DNA of 64,000 nt from Streptomyces sp. NRRL B-1347 (GCF_000720325.1 NZ_JOJM01000013.1:120022-184021); one strand, 5' to 3'; shown: positions 9,016 through 18,016, numbered from the stretch's first letter. The notes: generated from the sequence alone by a model not told the origin. Program-made: numbers and translations.

Positions 9016-9044
9016 AGGCTATTGGCATGTACCAATCGGGTCAA
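9016..9044 (-). promoter_or_regulatory. Predicted chitinase promoter
   Basis: On the minus strand TTGACC (9044-9039), a 17-base spacer and TAGCCT (9021-9016) form a near-consensus housekeeping promoter. The expected start near 9009 gives a leader of about 105 bases to the TTG codon. The -35 touches the dre-like site at 9044-9059. Confidence 0.6.
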
Positions 9045-9059
9045 GAGGTCTGGACCACG
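9044..9059. promoter_or_regulatory. DasR-responsive element (dre)-like site / chitinase 12-bp element
   Basis: The bases AGAGGTCTGGACCACG match the known dre consensus AGTGGTCTAGACCACT at 13 of 16 positions. They also contain the exact complement of TGGTCCAGACCT, the 12-bp element described at Streptomyces chitinase promoters. It lies immediately upstream of, and touches, the -35 of the chitinase promoter, where a GlcN-responsive repressor or activator would act. Confidence 0.65.
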
Positions 9060-9152
9060 CGGCGGGCTCGGATTTCTGCGTACCCCTACCTATCGTTACC
9101 CGGATTGTTCTCACCTGTACTTCCACGAACTCTGGGACTGCACAACGTCGTT

Positions 9153-9166
9153 GGCCCAGACCAAGT
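9153..9166. promoter_or_regulatory. Second, weaker dre-like site
   Basis: TTGGCCCAGACCAA is a palindrome-like sequence matching TGGTCTAGACCA at about 10 of 12 positions. It lies 177 bases before the secreted metalloprotease-like gene and about 94 bases beyond the first dre-like site, so it could link both divergent genes to the same regulator. Weak match; needs experimental support. Confidence 0.35.
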
Positions 9167-9212
9167 GGAGCGGCGGTCGGCGAGCCTTCGTCGACGCCCC
9201 CACGCACCCGCA

Positions 9213-9255
9213 ACGTGCCACCCCCCACACACCCGCACCACGTGCCACCCCCCAC
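9213..9255. repeat. Two exact 16-base C-rich direct repeats
   Basis: The 16 bases ACGTGCCACCCCCCAC occur at 9213-9228 and 9240-9255, a 27-base period. Both copies are preceded by CACCCGCA. Position in the leader of the secreted protease gene suggests an RNA or DNA control element, but function is unknown. Confidence 0.5.
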
Positions 9256-9342
9256 CCGAAGACCGGCCCCGGGCAGAGAGACCCTCACACGCACAGAACG
9301 CCTCCCCCCACAACGCACGCCCCCCACAGCAGGAGGAGAACC

Positions 9343-9939
9343 ATGCGCAGGAACCTGCTCCTGAGATCCGTCGTCGCGGTCGTGGTGACGGTGGCCATCG
9401 GGCTTCTCGGCTCCGGGGCCCAGGCCGCGCCCTCCCCCCAAGGGCGGCCCGCCGCGGCGACGGACGGAGCGGCGCAGGGCCACGGCATCACGGCCGACGA
9501 GCTGACGGCGCTCGCGGCGGCGGGCCCGGGGTCCTTCCAGCCTCCCCCGGGCGGCTGGCCGGTCCCCTCCGACCGCAGCTACCGCCTCACGGCCTCCTGT
9601 CAGCAGTACGCCGCGACCATCAGGCAGGGCGCCGCCGCCTGGGCGAACCTGGACGAGACCACCAACCGCGACACCCCGGTGGAGTGCCGCAACAGCTACA
9701 TCACCGACTGCGGCGGAGGCGGCAGGATCGTCGGCTGCAACTGGGGGCGCGGACAGCGCATCGCGCTCTTCATGGGCGGCGTCCGGGACCAGACGCTGCT
9801 GGCCGCGCACGAGTTCGGCCACGACTGGTACGGCCACTCCGGCTACCAGTGCGCGGGCTGGAGCAGCGCGCAGCACGTGATGGCACCGTCGATGTGCGGC
9901 TTCGGGCCCGGCGCGAAGAACCCGGTCCGCATCGACTGA
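9343..9939 (+). CDS. Secreted zinc-metalloprotease-like protein (HExxH)
   Basis: A 198-residue secreted protein with an obvious signal peptide (cleavage after AQA, residue 28) and a strong AGGAGGAG ribosome site five bases before ATG 9343. Residues 156-160 are HEFGH, a zinc-protease signature, in a region resembling the small neutral protease snapalysin (M7): it is followed by a Tyr/Cys region and a late Met-turn-like MAPSM (180-184). However, the third metal ligand expected at the metzincin Asp/His position is Ser, while a His lies one residue earlier (His165). Eight cysteines suggest disulfides. It may be a divergent snapalysin-like protease or an inactive relative. It is divergent from the chitinase. 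Confidence 0.6.
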   Translation: MRRNLLLRSVVAVVVTVAIGLLGSGAQAAPSPQGRPAAATDGAAQGHGITADELTALAAAGPGSFQPPPGGWPVPSDRSYRLTASCQQYAATIRQGAAAWANLDETTNRDTPVECRNSYITDCGGGGRIVGCNWGRGQRIALFMGGVRDQTLLAAHEFGHDWYGHSGYQCAGWSSAQHVMAPSMCGFGPGAKNPVRID

Positions 9940-9998
9940 GCACCCCCTCCCCGCGAGGGTGTGCGCGCACGATCCCTAGTGGTTCCTTCCCCTTGATC

Positions 9999-10028
9999 GG
10001 GCCGGTGGCGGCACCTCGCCACCGGCCC
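9999..10028. terminator. Bidirectional terminator
   Basis: Perfect 12-bp arms (9999-10010, 10017-10028) around a 6-base loop. It lies between the secreted protease gene and the convergent end of the NRPS-like operon. Confidence 0.7.
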
Positions 10029-10050
10029 CTTCGACGTCACTGCACGGGCC

Positions 10051-10797
10051 CTAGGCGGACGGCACCCCCAAGTGCCGCCAGCGCACCGGGTAGTGGGCTC
10101 CGGAGCCGGGCCTCGCGGTGGGCAGCGGGCCGCGGGCCCTGACGTCGAGGACGAGCGCCTCGTCGCCGCCCGGCTGGAACGCGTAGTCGACCCGGTCGAG
10201 CCGGGACGGCACGCCCAGGGCGGCGAGTTCGGCGCGCAGCCGGTCCAGGGCCGCGTACCGGCGGTCGCTGGTGTGCAGGACCACCGGGAACAGCCGCACT
10301 TCGCGGCGCGCCACCCGCGCAAGGTCGATCAGCGCGCTCAGATGGAACTCCTCGCTCAGCTGCGCCCCGTAGGAGAACAGCAGGTGCGAGCTGAGCACGA
10401 GGTCGAAGGAGCGGTCCTCGAAGGGCAGGTGCGGAAGGGAGCCCGCCACGTAGCGGTCGGGGCGGGCCGCCAGGTCGGCGGCGAAGGCGCGTGCCGATGC
10501 GGCCCGCAGCCGGGTGTAGCGCTCGGGGCCGCCGAACCAGTCCCACACGAACCGCTCCGCGTTGTCGGCCACGTCCGCGTGCTTGTGCTCGATCTCGCGC
10601 AGCGCGAGCGTGCCGAGGAGGTCCCGGCCCTCGCCGTACTGCGGGTCGACGGCGACCGCGTCGGTGCCCCGCGCCCCGGCCTCGGCCACGAAGCTCGCGG
10701 CGCCGCCGGGGCAGTCCAGGACGCGCAGGCCGAGGTCGTCGTCGGTGAGCGCGAACATCGCCCGGTACTCGTCGAAGGAGCGGGCACTGACCAGCAC
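10051..10797 (-). CDS. SAM-dependent methyltransferase, last gene of the NRPS-like operon
   Basis: A 248-residue class I methyltransferase. The SAM-binding loop is an unusual variant (LDCPGGAASF in place of the common GxGxG), followed by the acidic residue ending strand 2 (AVDPQY). A later strand (FDLVLSSHLLFSY) has the usual shape. Its substrate, N or O or C atom, cannot be read from sequence. GTG 10797 is preferred because the AGGGGGTG ribosome site overlaps the end of the SDR gene, whose stop is only four bases away. It is the most downstream gene of the 20.5-10 kb leftward cluster, so it most likely modifies the cluster product. A shared terminator follows. Confidence 0.75.
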   Translation of the reverse strand: MLVSARSFDEYRAMFALTDDDLGLRVLDCPGGAASFVAEAGARGTDAVAVDPQYGEGRDLLGTLALREIEHKHADVADNAERFVWDWFGGPERYTRLRAASARAFAADLAARPDRYVAGSLPHLPFEDRSFDLVLSSHLLFSYGAQLSEEFHLSALIDLARVARREVRLFPVVLHTSDRRYAALDRLRAELAALGVPSRLDRVDYAFQPGGDEALVLDVRARGPLPTARPGSGAHYPVRWRHLGVPSA

Positions 10798-10801
10798 CGC
10801 G

Positions 10802-11557
10802 TCACCCCCTGCCGATGTAGGGCATCGTCGTGGGCAGCACCGTCAGGGACTGCACGTTGGTGTCGAGGGGCATCGACGCCATCAGCACGAGCGCCTCGGT
10901 GAAGCGCTCCACCGGAATGGTCGCCTCGACGGCCATCGTGCCGTCGCCCTGCATGGAGGGCGGCTGCGGACTTCCGTCCACCGGCGTCACGTTGCCCACG
11001 TCGATCTGCCCGCAGGCGATGCGGTAGGGGCGGCCGTCCAGGGACAGGCCACGGGTGATGCCGAGCACGGCGTGCTTGGCCGTGGTGTAGGCGATGGCGT
11101 GGGGGCGCGGCGCGTAGGCGGACGGCGCGCCGTTGTTGATGATGCGGCCGCCCTGCGGCGACTGGTCGCGCATCACGCGGAACGCCTCCTGGGAGCAGAG
11201 GAACGTGCCGGTGACCGTGGTGGCCATGATCTGGTTCCAGTCGTCGACGGCCACTTCCCCGACCGGCTTGCGGGGCACCACCGCGCCCGCGTTGTTGAAC
11301 AGCAGGTCCAGGCGGCCGAAGTGGTCGACGACCGTGCGGAACAGCGCCGTGACCTGCTCCGGGTCGCTGATGTCGGCGGGCACCGCGAGCACCCGGTCCG
11401 CTCCCGCGCCCGACAGGGCCGCGGTCTCCTCAAGGGTCTCCTTGCGCCGCCCGGCGAGCGCCAGCGACCAGCCCTGGTCGAGCAGGGCGAGCGCGGCGGC
11501 GCGGCCGAGGCCGCTGCCGCCGCCGGTGACGACACCGATCCTGCCGTGTCCGCTCAT
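10802..11557 (-). CDS. Short-chain dehydrogenase/reductase
   Basis: A 251-residue classical SDR. The NAD(P) binding motif TGGGSGLG is near residue 11, the NNAG motif near 90, and the catalytic Tyr-x-x-x-Lys is YTTAK near residue 157. The usual Ser precedes it in a GAPSAY-type stretch rather than the common GRIINISS, a mild variation. It oxidises or reduces an alcohol/carbonyl in the cluster product; the direction is unknown. Its ATG overlaps the stop of the TauD-type gene (ATGA), and its stop is four bases before the methyltransferase start, so these three genes are translated together. Confidence 0.8.
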   Translation of the reverse strand: MSGHGRIGVVTGGGSGLGRAAALALLDQGWSLALAGRRKETLEETAALSGAGADRVLAVPADISDPEQVTALFRTVVDHFGRLDLLFNNAGAVVPRKPVGEVAVDDWNQIMATTVTGTFLCSQEAFRVMRDQSPQGGRIINNGAPSAYAPRPHAIAYTTAKHAVLGITRGLSLDGRPYRIACGQIDVGNVTPVDGSPQPPSMQGDGTMAVEATIPVERFTEALVLMASMPLDTNVQSLTVLPTTMPYIGRG

Positions 11558-12393
11558 CGCTCGTTCATCCAAGCGCGCAGGATCCGGCGGGCCTGCGGGC
11601 CCGGGGCGTCCACGTACGGGGAACGGCCGTGCAGCACCCGGCTGTTGCGGATCATCAGCAGGTCGCCCGCGCCGAGCTGGAGGCCGAAGGCGATCTCCGG
11701 GCGGTACAGCACCTCGTCCAGGTAGTCGAGGGCCTCCAGGCGCCGGGCGTCGAGCTCCGCGGACGCCCGTACCGTGCGGGTCTGGTAGTAGCAGCCGATC
11801 GTCCCGTCGTCCTGGGTGAACAGGATCGGGGTGACGACGATCTGCTGGCCCGCGCGGCCGCTGCGGTCGAACCGCCACTCCTGCTGCAACAAGGCGAGCA
11901 CGTCGGGGCGTTCGCGCTCGATGATGTCGTACACATGCCGGGCGCTGGCCAGCTTGGTGGTGCCGCCGCCGTCCGCCGCGGGCTGGAGACAGAGCAGGAC
12001 GAGCAGGTCGCAGGTGTCGCAGTGGAAGCCGAGCTCGGTGGCGCCGTCGCCGTCGCGGTCGCGCAGGACGGTCCACAGGTCGCCCTGCGCGTTCTGCGGG
12101 ATGGCCCCGCCGATCTCGTCGAGTACGCGGGACAGACCGGTGATGAGGTCGTCGTCGGACGCGTCCGGCGAGATGACGTTGCGCACGTTCACGAAGCCCA
12201 CGGCGTCCAGGCTGTTGGCGATGAACGAGCGCACGTGGGTGTACGTCTCCTCGCCCGCGCCCCAGCGCCCGGTGAGGGAGTCGGGCCACAGCAGCCGCCG
12301 GTCGTCGTCGGAGACCGACAGCGACCACACGTCGCGTGCGGACTCCAGGTAGTCGCTGGTCCAGCCGATGTCGTCGATGGTGGTTCCGGTCAT
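11554..12393 (-). CDS. TauD/TfdA-like (clavaminate-synthase-type) Fe(II)/2-oxoglutarate dioxygenase
   Basis: A 279-residue non-haem iron dioxygenase. The metal-binding pair is His124 and Asp126 in FHCDTCD, with distal His at about residue 255 (LHGRSPY) and an Arg cluster after it for 2-oxoglutarate. This family couples 2OG decarboxylation to hydroxylation, desaturation, ring formation or isonitrile formation, usually on amino acids or peptide-bound residues. GAGGAC lies just before ATG 12393. In this operon it probably oxidises an amino acid or its aldehyde derivative. Note that TauD-like enzymes are known in isonitrile pathways, but no fatty-acid or acyl-carrier genes accompany it here. Confidence 0.8.
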   Translation of the reverse strand: MTGTTIDDIGWTSDYLESARDVWSLSVSDDDRRLLWPDSLTGRWGAGEETYTHVRSFIANSLDAVGFVNVRNVISPDASDDDLITGLSRVLDEIGGAIPQNAQGDLWTVLRDRDGDGATELGFHCDTCDLLVLLCLQPAADGGGTTKLASARHVYDIIERERPDVLALLQQEWRFDRSGRAGQQIVVTPILFTQDDGTIGCYYQTRTVRASAELDARRLEALDYLDEVLYRPEIAFGLQLGAGDLLMIRNSRVLHGRSPYVDAPGPQARRILRAWMNER

Positions 12394-12450
12394 GGCGTCC
12401 TCAGTCCTCTCGAAGGGCGTACGGGCAGGGGCTTGCGCGGTGCGGAGCCG

Positions 12451-13707
12451 TCACCGGACGGCCGCGGCGACGGCGGCGGACCACAGCGTCAGCGCCTCGT
12501 CGACCTGCTCGGCGGTGACGACGAGCGCCGGGATCATCCGTACGACGTTGCCGTGCACCCCGCAGGTCAGCAACAGCAGGCCCCGCTCGGCGGCGGCCTG
12601 CTGCACGGCGCGGGCGAGCGCCGCGTCGGGCGCGCCGTCGGGGCCGCGGAACTCGCTGGCCAGCATCAGGCCGGTGCCGCGCACGTCGACGATGGCCGCG
12701 ACGTCGGCGGCGGTCTTGCGCAGCCCGTCCGCGAGGCGGCGGCCCTGCGCGGCGGCGTTGGTCACCAGGCCCTCGTCGCGGATGACGTCGAGGGTGGCGA
12801 GGGCCGCGGCGCAGGCCACGGCGTTGCCGCCGTAGGTCCCGCCCTGCGAGCCCGGCCGGGCCCGGCCCATCAGCTCGACGGACGCGGCGATCGCCGACAG
12901 CGGGAAGCCGCTGGCCAGGCCCTTGGCGGTGATGAGCACGTCCGGGACGACGTCGGCGGAGTGCTGGTGGGCCCAGAACCGCCCGGTGCGGCCGAAGCCG
13001 GTCTGGATCTCGTCGAGGACCAGCAGGATCCCGTGCCGGTCCGCGCGCTCCCTGAGCCCGGCGAGGAAGCCGGGCGGCGCGGGCACGTAACCGCCCTCGC
13101 CGAGGACGGGTTCGACGAAGATCGCCGCGGTCTCCTCGGGCGCGCTCACGGTGGCGAGGACGTGGTCGAGGCCGTGCAGCGCGTGCTCGACGGCCGCCTC
13201 CTCGCTCAGGCCGAGCGCGAAGGCGTGCGGGAACGGCGCCACCGCCACGCCGGGCATCAGCGGGCCGCTCCCGGCGCGGAAGCGGGTGCCCGCGGTGCTC
13301 ATCGCCGCCGCGCCCATGGTGCGCCCGTGGAAGGACCCGTCGAGCACGATCACGTTCTGCCGCCCGGTGGCGTGCCGGGCGAGCCGCAGGGCGGCCTCCA
13401 CGGCCTCGCTGCCGGAGTTGAGGTAGAACAGCGCGTCGAGGCCCGCGGGCAGGACCTCGCCCAGGCGCTCGGTCAGCGTGAGCAACTGGTCGTGCATGAC
13501 GGTCGTGTACTGGCCGTGGATGAGCTGTCCCGCCTGCCGGCGCACGGCCTCGACCACCCGGGGGTGGCAGTGGCCGGTGTTGGTCACGCCGACGCCCGCG
13601 GTGAAGTCCAGGTAGCGGCGGTCGTCGGCGTCGTACAGGTACATCCCCTCGCCGCGGGTGGCGACCACGGGCGTGGCCTGCTGGAGCACCGGGGAGAGCT
13701 GGGGCAT
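12451..13707 (-). CDS. Class III (GabT-like) PLP aminotransferase
   Basis: A 418-residue fold-type I aminotransferase of the acetylornithine/omega-amino acid class. GSEAVEA (99-105) binds the phosphate, DEIQTGFGR (232-240) carries the ring-pairing Asp, and PLP Lys262 lies in LITAKGLASG. These enzymes move an amino group onto an aldehyde, classically omega-aldehydes such as succinic semialdehyde or ornithine derivatives. That makes it a natural partner for the reductive release of an amino aldehyde by the adjacent NRPS-like protein. AGGAAG is seven bases before ATG 13707. It lies 85 bases downstream of the NRPS-like gene in the same operon. Confidence 0.9.
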   Translation of the reverse strand: MPQLSPVLQQATPVVATRGEGMYLYDADDRRYLDFTAGVGVTNTGHCHPRVVEAVRRQAGQLIHGQYTTVMHDQLLTLTERLGEVLPAGLDALFYLNSGSEAVEAALRLARHATGRQNVIVLDGSFHGRTMGAAAMSTAGTRFRAGSGPLMPGVAVAPFPHAFALGLSEEAAVEHALHGLDHVLATVSAPEETAAIFVEPVLGEGGYVPAPPGFLAGLRERADRHGILLVLDEIQTGFGRTGRFWAHQHSADVVPDVLITAKGLASGFPLSAIAASVELMGRARPGSQGGTYGGNAVACAAALATLDVIRDEGLVTNAAAQGRRLADGLRKTAADVAAIVDVRGTGLMLASEFRGPDGAPDAALARAVQQAAAERGLLLLTCGVHGNVVRMIPALVVTAEQVDEALTLWSAAVAAAVR

Positions 13708-13792
13708 CGCGTCACTTCCTAGCGTTCGGTGGCCCGCCGGGGGGCGGGGCCAGTGAGGGTTCGGCCCGGGTGGGGCCGTGGTGCGGGGTGGT

Positions 13793-16700
13793 TCAGCGGG
13801 CCGGGTCGGCCGGGACCGGGGACCGGTGCGGCAGGAACCCGGCGTCGGCGGCCCAGGTCAGCGCGGCCGACCACCACTCCGCGGTCGGCTCGGCGAACCG
13901 CACCCCGAGCCGGTCGAGCACGGACTGGGTCCAGGCGCTGTCGACGACGACGTTGCGGTCGCCGAGCTGGGACCAGGTGGAGGCGAGCCGGGCCATGGTC
14001 GGATGGTGCTGCTCCGCGCGGGCGAGCGCCGCGGCGAACGTGGCGTCGTCCGTGAGCCGGATCGGATAGCCGTGCCGGACCATCCACGCCACGAGGTCGT
14101 CGTGGGCGACGGTGTGCGGCGACTCCTCGTGGTAGACGCCCGGCGCCGCGTGCGCCTGGGTCGCGAGCGCCGCGATCCCCGCCGCCACCGTGTCCACGTG
14201 GGAGAACTCGAACGTCGTCGCCGGCCTGCGCGGCGCCGCCCCGGCCAGCACGTAGCCGCGCACGGTCTGGTAGATCCGGTTGTCCGCGACGTTGCGCTGG
14301 AACGCCCCGGTCCTGCTGTGCGCCGCGATGTGGCCGCTGCGGTGGACGTAGGCCTGACGGCCGGAGGCGGCCCAGGCCCGTACGGTCTCCTCGGCGTGGA
14401 ACTTCACCTTCTCGTACGGGGTGCGGAAGCTCTGCCCGATGCGCAGGTCGGCCTCGCTGAAGCGGCGCGCGGGCCCCTCCACCTCGCCCGACACCGCCAG
14501 CGTGGAGACGTGGTGGAAGCGGGCCCCGGGGGTGTGGGCGTCGATCCAGTGGAGCAGCCGCCGCACGGCGGTGTGGTTGGTCCGCTCCAGGTCCGCGGGC
14601 GAGGCCACCAGGCGGACGTCGGCCGCCGCGTGCACGACCACCTGGGCCGTGCGGGCGCGGGCGAGCCCGGCCGGGGTCAGACCGAGGCCGTCCGCGGTGA
14701 TGTCACCGGCGATCGCCTCGGCGCCGCCCAGCCGCCGGGCCGCCTCGGCATCGTTGTCGCCGCGTACCAAGCAGGTCACGCGCGCGCCCCGGGCGGCCAG
14801 TTCGGCGAGCACGTGCCCGCCCAGATAGCCGGTCGCCCCGGTCAGCAGGACGGACACCGGCTCGCGCACGACCGTCCAGTGCCCGCGTGCGGGCGCGATG
14901 CCGGTGTGCACCAGCTGGCCGGACGTGGACACCGCCGCCTTCGCGTACGCGGGCGGGGCGGTGTCCGCGGCGGCGGCCACCGTGCGGGCGAACGAGTCGA
15001 CGATCCGCTCCGCGCTCTCGTGCGACAGGCGCGGCCAGGCGTAGACCAGGTCGGTCACCAGGCGGCCTTCGACGATCCGGGCGGTGAGGCGAAGGCGGTA
15101 GAGCGAGTCCCCGGTGGCGCAGCGGGCCGCCCCCGCCTGCTCGTCCGCCACCGACCAGTCGAGGGACGGCTCGTCGGGCAGCCGGAAGGTGCCCAGGAAG
15201 TTGAACGCCGCCTCGGGGCGGGCCCCTTCGACGTCCATGGGCAGCTGGGGCGCGCGGCGGACGAGGTCCTCGACCCGTGCGGTGCGCGCGGGCCCGTCGG
15301 CCGCCCCGCCCGCGTCGACGGCCAGCCACTTGACGGCGGTGAACCAGCCCACCGTGTCCAGGTACTGGCCGTCGTCGCCCGCGGTGCCGCGGCCGTGGGT
15401 CTCCACCTCCACGCCGAGGCTCCGCTGCCCGCTCCAGGCCAGGGTGGCGTCGGTGAACGCCGCGAGCAGCACCGCCTCCAGGCGCTGGGCGCCGCCGTGG
15501 CGCTCCAGGAGCCGGCCGGTCGCCTGCTCGTCGAGGCTCCACACGAGGGTCGCCGGTTCGGTGCTCGACGTGGCGTCGTCCACCGGGAGCCGGGGCGCGA
15601 CCGCCGGGTGCGCCGCGGCCGTCGCGGGCGTGGTGGCGGCCCAGGCGTAGAAGTCGGCCGTCGGCGACAGGTCGGCCCGCTGCCCCGAGCGCGCCGCCCG
15701 GTAGGCGACGGCGAGGTCGTCGAGCAGGATGCGCCAGGAGAGGCCGTCGACGACGAGGTGGTGGGCGATCAGCGCGAGCCGGTCGTCGGTGCCGGGGCCG
15801 CCGGCGAACAGGTGCACCCGCAGCAGGCGCCCGGCTTCCGGGTCGAGGCTGCGGTGCAGCTCGGTACAGAGCGCCCCGACCGTCTCGGGCAGCGGGTCCC
15901 CGGGCCGCAGCCGCGAGTGGCTCACCGCGTCCAGGTCGCCCGCGGGCCGCAGCGGGCCGGGGCCGCCGGGGCCGAGCGGTCTGCGCAGCGCCGTGTGCCG
16001 GTGCAGCACGGCCTCCACGGCCCGCGCCAGGGCTCCGGCGTCCACACGCTCGCGGCAGCGCAGCAGCACGGACTGGTTCCAGTGCCGCGGTTCGTCGACG
16101 GGCTGGCGGAACAGCCACCGCTGGGCGGGCGCCAGGTGGCGCGGCTCGGCGGCCAGGGTCTCGGTGCGCGGCTGCGGCCGCCGCCGGGAGGAGGCGGCGA
16201 CCGCCGCGAGCCGGGTGGGCGTCGGGTGGCCGTAGAAGTCCTCGAACGCGACGCGGTGGCCGCGGCGGCGCAGGAACGCGATGGTGCGCATCGCGAGGAT
16301 CGAGTCCCCGCCCAGGCTCAGCACGTCCGCGTGCGGGTCCACGACGGGCAGGCCGAGGGCGTCCGCCCACAGCTCGCACAGGGCGTGCGCGAGCGAGGCG
16401 GCGGAGCGGTCGGCGGGCCGCCCGGCGGCGGGCTCGGGTCGCGCGGTGCGGGCCCTGGACTCGATGAGGCCGGAGACGATGCCGCTCAGCCGGGCACGGT
16501 CGAGCTTGCCGTTGGCGCCGAAGGGGAACTCCGGCAGCGCGAGGACGGGCTGCGGCACGGAGTAACCGGGCAGCCGGTCGTGCAGGTGCGCGCGGAGCGC
16601 GGCGAGCGTCCCGTCCTCGTCGCGCCCGCCGGTCAGGCGTACGGCGGCGAGGAGCTGGCTGCCCGCCGGGGTCTCGCGGACGATGACCGCGCCCTGGCCG

Positions 16701-18016
16701 ACGCCCGGGAACTCCTCCATGGCCCGCTCGATCTCGGCGGGGTCGACGCGGAAGCCCCGGACCTTGACCTGGCGGTCGGAGCGGCCGACGAAGACGAGGT
16801 TGCCGTCCGGCCTGCGGCGGCACACGTCGCCCGTGCGGTACATGCGCCGCCCGGCGTGCGCGATGAAGCGGCGTGCCGTCTCGTAGGGGCGGCCGAAGTA
16901 TCCGGCGCTCACGCCGCGCCCCCCGATGTGGAGTTCGCCCTCGGTGGCGTCGGGGTCTGCCGTCCCGGGCGCGCGGGTGTCGGGCACGAGCCGCAGTTCG
17001 ACCTCGCCGATGGCGGTGCCGATGGGGACGGTGGGCTCGTCCTCCGGCAGGTCGGCCGTGGTGGTGGCGAGGAAGCAGGTGGCGCCGACGGTGGTCTCGG
17101 TCGGACCGTAGTGGTTGGCGACGCGCGCGGCTGTCGCGTCGTCGAGCAGGCGCGCGGCCAGCGACCGGGGCAGGGCCTCGCCGCCGAGCAGGACGGTGTC
17201 CAGGGCGGGCGCGTCGGACGGCCGCCCGGCGAGGAGTGCCGTGAGGTGCGACGGCGTCGTCTTGAGCACCGAGACCCCGGCCTCGCGCACCGCTGCCCAG
17301 AACGCCTCCGGGTCCCGCGCGGTCGTGTCCGGCACGACGTGCACCGAACCCGCGGTCGCGAGGGCGAGCAGCCAGGAGGTGTGCCCGAGGTCGGCGGCCA
17401 GGGTGGTGACGTGGGCGACGCGGGGCGCGTCGGCGTCGGTCAGGCCGAGCCGGTCGCGCAGGGCGAGCGCGTAGTGCGCGGCGTTGGCGTGGGTGACCGC
17501 GACGGCCTTCGGCTCCCCGCTGGATCCGGAGGTGAAGGACAGGTACGCGAGGTCGTCCGGCGCGCAGGCGGGCGCGGCGGCGGGCGCGGGCGCGCTCGCG
17601 GCGAGGTCGTCCACGTCGATGACCTCGGTGCGGTACGGCTCGGGCGCGCGCAGGTCCCCGGTGGTGGTCAGGGCGTGGCGCACCTTGACCGCGTCGAGCC
17701 GTCGGTGCACGTCGCGCGGGCTCCACCCCGGGTCGACCAGGACGGCGGCGGCGCCCGCGCGCAGGACGCCGTGCAGCAGCACCAGCATGCGGGCGTCGCG
17801 GGGGCCGAACAGCGCGACGCGGTCGCCGCGTTCGGTGCCGAGCCCGGCGATGCGGGCCGCGATGTGCCCGGCCGCGGTGTCGAGCTGCCGGTGGTCGAGG
17901 GTGCGGGTCCCGTCGCTGAGGGCGGGCCGGTCCGGGTGGGTCAGGGCGTGGTGGACGAGCAGGCCGGGCAGCGTGGCGTCGGGCAGCGAGGCGGGGGAAC
18001 GCATCGCTCGCGTCAT
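13793..18016 (-). CDS. NRPS-like protein, A-T-E-R architecture, predicted aspartate-activating
   Basis: A 1407-residue single-module protein. Residues 1-510: adenylation domain with A3 LSFTSGSSGEPK (159-170), A5 GPTETT and A10 NGKLDR. Aligning to GrsA by eye, the ten specificity positions read D209, L210, T213, K252, L276, G278, H302, V310, G311, plus the A10 Lys. This is nearly the published Asp code (DLTKVGHIGK); Asn codes have Glu at the His position. Residues ~540-620: carrier domain, LGGDSI. Residues ~640-1060: epimerisation-type domain, with HHLVVDGLSW, an ETHGR motif and VGWFT. Residues ~1075-1407: thioester-reductase with TGATGYLGG and YEKVK. No condensation domain precedes. It should release an amino aldehyde or alcohol. 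Starts within the stop of the upstream gene (ATGA). Confidence 0.85.
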   Translation of the reverse strand: MTRAMRSPASLPDATLPGLLVHHALTHPDRPALSDGTRTLDHRQLDTAAGHIAARIAGLGTERGDRVALFGPRDARMLVLLHGVLRAGAAAVLVDPGWSPRDVHRRLDAVKVRHALTTTGDLRAPEPYRTEVIDVDDLAASAPAPAAAPACAPDDLAYLSFTSGSSGEPKAVAVTHANAAHYALALRDRLGLTDADAPRVAHVTTLAADLGHTSWLLALATAGSVHVVPDTTARDPEAFWAAVREAGVSVLKTTPSHLTALLAGRPSDAPALDTVLLGGEALPRSLAARLLDDATAARVANHYGPTETTVGATCFLATTTADLPEDEPTVPIGTAIGEVELRLVPDTRAPGTADPDATEGELHIGGRGVSAGYFGRPYETARRFIAHAGRRMYRTGDVCRRRPDGNLVFVGRSDRQVKVRGFRVDPAEIERAMEEFPGVGQGAVIVRETPAGSQLLAAVRLTGGRDEDGTLAALRAHLHDRLPGYSVPQPVLALPEFPFGANGKLDRARLSGIVSGLIESRARTARPEPAAGRPADRSAASLAHALCELWADALGLPVVDPHADVLSLGGDSILAMRTIAFLRRRGHRVAFEDFYGHPTPTRLAAVAASSRRRPQPRTETLAAEPRHLAPAQRWLFRQPVDEPRHWNQSVLLRCRERVDAGALARAVEAVLHRHTALRRPLGPGGPGPLRPAGDLDAVSHSRLRPGDPLPETVGALCTELHRSLDPEAGRLLRVHLFAGGPGTDDRLALIAHHLVVDGLSWRILLDDLAVAYRAARSGQRADLSPTADFYAWAATTPATAAAHPAVAPRLPVDDATSSTEPATLVWSLDEQATGRLLERHGGAQRLEAVLLAAFTDATLAWSGQRSLGVEVETHGRGTAGDDGQYLDTVGWFTAVKWLAVDAGGAADGPARTARVEDLVRRAPQLPMDVEGARPEAAFNFLGTFRLPDEPSLDWSVADEQAGAARCATGDSLYRLRLTARIVEGRLVTDLVYAWPRLSHESAERIVDSFARTVAAAADTAPPAYAKAAVSTSGQLVHTGIAPARGHWTVVREPVSVLLTGATGYLGGHVLAELAARGARVTCLVRGDNDAEAARRLGGAEAIAGDITADGLGLTPAGLARARTAQVVVHAAADVRLVASPADLERTNHTAVRRLLHWIDAHTPGARFHHVSTLAVSGEVEGPARRFSEADLRIGQSFRTPYEKVKFHAEETVRAWAASGRQAYVHRSGHIAAHSRTGAFQRNVADNRIYQTVRGYVLAGAAPRRPATTFEFSHVDTVAAGIAALATQAHAAPGVYHEESPHTVAHDDLVAWMVRHGYPIRLTDDATFAAALARAEQHHPTMARLASTWSQLGDRNVVVDSAWTQSVLDRLGVRFAEPTAEWWSAALTWAADAGFLPHRSPVPADPAR

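Larger units (their letters stand above)
8905..9342. other. Divergent control region of chitinase and secreted protease
   Basis: A 438-base region without a gene. It contains the chitinase promoter, two dre-like sites, a short inverted repeat ATTGGCATGTACCAAT (9021-9036, five-base arms) and C-rich direct repeats near 9213-9255. The arrangement suggests joint carbon-source control of two secreted hydrolytic proteins. Confidence 0.6.
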
